Positions 61,119 to 64,000 of a DNA stretch of 64,000 nucleotides are shown piece by piece (the stretch's first letter is position 1; each line of letters starts with the position of its first letter). The stretch lies in the NCBI RefSeq assembly GCF_014652235.1, contig NZ_BMYK01000006.1:1-64000 (forward strand). The letters are read 5' to 3'. The notes beneath the pieces were generated by a model. That model was given only the letters and a program-made list of their open reading frames with translations. It did no database searches and had not been told where the DNA came from. Source of the DNA: Pseudorhodoferax aquiterrae (GTDB taxonomy: Bacteria; Pseudomonadota; Gammaproteobacteria; Burkholderiales; Burkholderiaceae_C). A program made the translations under genes and the position numbers.

Positions 61119-62169
61119 GCTCGTAGCCCACGGTGCCGGCCGCGAAGGCCACCTCGTCGACGGGCAGCACCGCGCCGCTCCCCGCACGGCCCCAGAGCGT
61201 GACCTCGCTGCCCAGGCCGGCCTGCGGCACGGGCGTGAGATCCACCGTCACCATGTCCATGCTGACGCGGCCGACCAGGCGCGTGCGCACCCCGTCGACC
61301 AGCACCGGCGTGCCCGTGCCGCAGTGGCGCGGATAGCCGTCGGCATAGCCGCAGGCCACGACGCCAATGCGCATGGGGGTGTCAGCGACGAAGCTGGAGC
61401 CATAGCCCACGCTGTCGCCGGGCAGCAGGTCCTGCAGGCCGATGACCTTGGAGGCCAGCGTCATGGCGGGCTGCAGTTCCCAGTGCGCGGCATTGAAGAC
61501 CGGGTGGTCGGGCGCGCCGCCGTAGACCGCGATGCCAGGACGCACCCAGTCGCCGCGCACGCCGGCGGTGTCGATGTGGCGCAGCGTGGCAGCGCTGTTG
61601 GCCACGCTGCGTTCGCCCGGCAGGTCGCGCGTGGCCTCTTCGAAGAGGGCCATCTGCGCGGCGATGCCCTTGGCGCCGTCGGCGTCGCTGAAGTGCGTCA
61701 TCAGCGAGATCTCCTCGACCTGCGGCAGCGCATCGAGCCGCATCCAGGCCGTGCGGAAGCTGGCCGGCGCGAAGCCCAACCGGTTCATGCCCGAGTTGAG
61801 CTTCAAGAACACGCGGTGCCCCTGCTGGGTCTTGTGCGCCGCGAGCCAGTCGATCTGGGCTTCGCAGTGCACGGCATGCCACAGGTTCAGCCGCGAGCAC
61901 AGCTCCAGGTCGCGTGGCTCGAACACACCTTCGAGCAGCAGGACGGGGCCGCGCCAACCCAGCGCGCGCACGCGCTCGGCCTCGGCCAGGTCCAGCAGCG
62001 CGAAGCCGTCGGCACCGCGCAGGGCTTCGAACACGCGCTCGATGCCATGGCCGTAGGCATTGGCCTTGACCACGGCCCAGACCTTGGCGTCGCCCGCAGC
62101 GCGGCGCGCACGCTGCAGGTTGTGGCGCAGTGCAGCATGGTGGATCGTGGCCTGGATGGGACGGGGCAT
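61054..62169 (-). CDS. alr: Alanine racemase
   Basis: A 371-residue fold-type III PLP enzyme that makes D-alanine for cell wall synthesis. The PLP lysine is Lys35 in [11 protein letters not shown], and the second catalytic Tyr is in [29 protein letters not shown]; the [11 protein letters not shown] segment is also conserved. The ATG at 62169 is chosen because similarity starts at [17 protein letters not shown]; in-frame codons continue upstream without it. Divergent from lplT across 149 bases. In relatives radA usually follows alr, here it does not. Confidence 0.95.
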   Translation of the reverse strand: MPRPIQATIHHAALRHNLQRARRAAGDAKVWAVVKANAYGHGIERVFEALRGADGFALLDLAEAERVRALGWRGPVLLLEGVFEPRDLELCSRLNLWHAVHCEAQIDWLAAHKTQQGHRVFLKLNSGMNRLGFAPASFRTAWMRLDALPQVEEISLMTHFSDADGAKGIAAQMALFEEATRDLPGERSVANSAATLRHIDTAGVRGDWVRPGIAVYGGAPDHPVFNAAHWELQPAMTLASKVIGLQDLLPGDSVGYGSSFVADTPMRIGVVACGYADGYPRHCGTGTPVLVDGVRTRLVGRVSMDMVTVDLTPVPQAGLGSEVTLWGRAGSGAVLPVDEVAFAAGTVGYELMCALAPRVPVVVAEEPPASS

Positions 62170-62318
62170 GGCAGCAATGGCGGCGGTGTGCAACCGCGCA
62201 ACGGTGGCAAGGACTTGAAGAATTCTCGCATTGGCCCCGTGATATAACCGCCGGCCACTAGAACACACAAGCTCTTATCACTTTGCATCAGCTCAACTGA
62301 TCGCCCCCACGACATGCG

Positions 62319-63599
62319 ATGAAGCGCGGTTTTTTCACCATCATGTCGGCCCAGTTCTTTTCGTCGCTGGCCGACAACGCGATCTTCATTGCCGCGATCG
62401 AGCTGCTGCGCGCCAGCGGTGCGCCCGACTGGCAGCGCGCCGCCCTGGTGCCGATGTTCGCGCTGTTCTACGTGGTGCTCGCGCCCTTCGTGGGCGCCTT
62501 CGCCGACGCCTTGCCCAAGGGCCGGGTGATGTTCGTGAGCAATGCGATCAAGGTGGTCGGTTGCCTCATGATGCTGTTCGGCAGCCACCCGCTCATGGCC
62601 TACGCCATCGTGGGCCTGGGCGCCGCGGCCTACTCGCCCGCCAAGTACGGCATCCTGACCGAGCTGCTGCCACCGTCCCAACTCGTCAAGGCCAATGGCT
62701 GGATCGAAGGCCTGACCATCGGCTCCATCATCCTCGGCGTGCTGCTGGGGGGGCAGCTGGTCGGCCATGCCATCTCCGACCGTCTGCTGTCGATCGACCT
62801 GCCGTTCGTGGACACCGGCATCGACACGCCGGCCGAAGCCGCGATCGCAGTGCTGGTCTTCATCTACGCGCTCGCGGCCTGGATCAACACCCGCATTCCC
62901 GATACCGGCGTGCCGATGCGCCCCATGCCGCGCAACCCGCTGGCGCTGCTGCCGGACTTCTGGCGCTGCAACTCGCGGCTGTGGAACGACCGGCTCGGCC
63001 AGATCTCGCTGGCCACCACCACGCTGTTCTGGGGCGTCTCGGGCAATCTGCGCTACATCGTGCTGGCCTGGGCCGCCGCCGCGCTGGGCTACAGCACCAC
63101 GCAGGCCTCGTCGCTGGTGGGCGTGGTGGCCATCGGCACGGCGGCCGGCGCGGTGATCGCCTCCATGCGCATGAAGCTGGACATGGCCACGCGCGTGATG
63201 CCGCTGGGCATCGGCATGGGCCTGCTCGTGATCGGCATGAACTTCATCGACAACGTCTGGGTGGCCGCGCCGTTCCTGATCCTCTTGGGCGGACTGGGCG
63301 GCTTCCTGGTGGTGCCCATGAACGCGCTGCTGCAGCACCGCGGCCACAACCTCATGGGCGCCGGCCGCTCGATTGCCGTGCAGAACTTCAACGAACAGGC
63401 CTGCATCCTGGGCCTGGGCGCGTTCTACAGCCTGTCGACGGGGCTGGGCCTGTCGGCCTTCGGCGCGATCACGGCCTTCGGCATCGTGGTGGCCGGCTTC
63501 ATGTTCGTGATCCAGCGCTGGCACCAGCACAACTGCCGCGTGCACACCGACGAAGTCGAACACCTGCTCGAAATCGCCCGCAACGACCACACGCATTGA
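62319..63599 (+). CDS. lplT: Lysophospholipid transporter LplT
   Basis: A 426-residue major facilitator transporter with about twelve transmembrane segments that moves lysophospholipids across the inner membrane for re-acylation. Family features: [29 protein letters not shown] at the N-terminus, [29 protein letters not shown] near 107-135, and the conserved [27 protein letters not shown] near 329-355. Divergent from alr, a common pair in beta-proteobacteria. Downstream, ten bases away, begins the glutathione peroxidase gene, probably on the same transcript. Confidence 0.95.
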   Translation: MKRGFFTIMSAQFFSSLADNAIFIAAIELLRASGAPDWQRAALVPMFALFYVVLAPFVGAFADALPKGRVMFVSNAIKVVGCLMMLFGSHPLMAYAIVGLGAAAYSPAKYGILTELLPPSQLVKANGWIEGLTIGSIILGVLLGGQLVGHAISDRLLSIDLPFVDTGIDTPAEAAIAVLVFIYALAAWINTRIPDTGVPMRPMPRNPLALLPDFWRCNSRLWNDRLGQISLATTTLFWGVSGNLRYIVLAWAAAALGYSTTQASSLVGVVAIGTAAGAVIASMRMKLDMATRVMPLGIGMGLLVIGMNFIDNVWVAAPFLILLGGLGGFLVVPMNALLQHRGHNLMGAGRSIAVQNFNEQACILGLGAFYSLSTGLGLSAFGAITAFGIVVAGFMFVIQRWHQHNCRVHTDEVEHLLEIARNDHTH

Positions 63600-63609
63600 G
63601 GGAGGGCCG

Positions 63610-64000
63610 ATGGCCACCGTCTACGACTTCGAAGCCCTGGACATCGCCGGCCGGCCGGTCGCGCTGGCCCAGTTCAAGGGCAGGCCGCTGCTGATCGTCA
63701 ACACCGCCAGCGCCTGCGGCTTCACGCCGCAGTTCGCGGGCCTGGAGCAACTGCACCAAACCTACGGCGCGCGTGGCCTCGTGGTGCTGGGTTTCCCGTG
63801 CAACCAGTTCGGCCGGCAGGACCCGGGCAGCAACGACGAGATCGGTGCGTTCTGCCAGAAGAACTACGGCGTGAGCTTCCCCATGATGGCCAAGATCGAC
63901 GTCAACGGTGACGGCGCGCACCCGCTGTACCAGTGGCTCACGCGCGAAGCGCCGGGCCTGCTGGGCACCAAGGCCATCAAGTGGAACTTCACCAAGTTCC
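63610..64000 (+). CDS. Glutathione peroxidase-family protein (truncated by window end)
   Basis: The first 130 residues of a glutathione peroxidase (BtuE/Gpx) family protein, running off the window edge. Seen are [36 protein letters not shown] with the peroxidatic Cys36, then [25 protein letters not shown] and [17 protein letters not shown], and the WNFTKF motif at the very end. It reduces peroxides with thioredoxin or glutathione. GAGGGAGGG just upstream is a strong ribosome site. Nothing suggests damage; the missing part is only beyond position 64000. Confidence 0.93.
   Translation, partial: MATVYDFEALDIAGRPVALAQFKGRPLLIVNTASACGFTPQFAGLEQLHQTYGARGLVVLGFPCNQFGRQDPGSNDEIGAFCQKNYGVSFPMMAKIDVNGDGAHPLYQWLTREAPGLLGTKAIKWNFTKF

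Overview
This window is GC-rich (mostly around 70%) and looks like a chromosomal segment of a beta-proteobacterium of the Burkholderiales, most likely Comamonadaceae- or Alcaligenaceae-like. The grounds are the many Bug (tripartite tricarboxylate transporter, TTT) periplasmic receptors, the DUF2917 / MocR pair, the set lplT, alr and radA, and a large palindromic repeat of a comamonad style. No rRNA, tRNA, CRISPR array or transposase was recognised.

Layout: radA lies at the left edge, and alr, lplT and a truncated glutathione peroxidase gene at the right edge. The roughly 60 kb between radA and alr is almost entirely catabolic, transport and regulatory cargo, in modules. (1) 1.5-6.3 kb: IclR regulator, a frameshifted Bug receptor, an acylating aldehyde dehydrogenase and an acyl-CoA ligase, resembling the sulfoacetate (sau) genes. 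(2) 6.3-10.8 kb: LysR, CaiB/BaiF CoA-transferase, DUF1254/DUF1214 protein, Bug. (3) 10.9-18.0 kb: hydroxyquinol-type intradiol dioxygenase, FMN reductase-like protein, two Bug receptors, a Dabb-domain protein, two LysR regulators and maleylacetate reductase, i.e. lower-pathway hydroxyquinol degradation. (4) 18.0-26.2 kb: TetR plus enoyl-CoA hydratase, divergent from a complete Liv-type ABC importer with an acyl-CoA synthetase.

(5) 26.3-30.4 kb: a visibly less GC-rich defence islet with an AAA ATPase and a subtilisin-like protease (IetA/IetS type), then a decayed NERD/helicase remnant. (6) 30.5-33.8 kb: terC behind a yybP-ykoY (manganese) riboswitch, then a divergent DUF2917 / MocR pair. (7) 34-40.5 kb: three Bug receptors, a semialdehyde dehydrogenase, a CHMI-like isomerase and a PanE-like reductase.

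(8) 40.6-53.4 kb: the pyrimidine island. A complete rutABCDEF operon faces a RutR-like TetR gene. Divergent from rutR is a second operon with a 2-oxoglutarate/Fe(II) oxygenase, a VOC protein, a BMP-type nucleoside/nucleobase ABC importer and a second cysteine hydrolase. RutR-like boxes lie in front of both operons, and no rutG uracil permease is seen. A 670-bp palindromic repeat sits between the two permease genes of the importer. (9) 53.4-61.1 kb: LysR, divergent from an operon of AtuA, AtuA-like small protein, Bug, tannase-family lipoprotein and a second alpha/beta-hydrolase lipoprotein.

The theme is uptake and breakdown of small organic acids, aromatic acids and nucleobases. Each module carries its own local regulator and usually its own Bug receptor, while no TctA/TctB membrane partners are present in the window.
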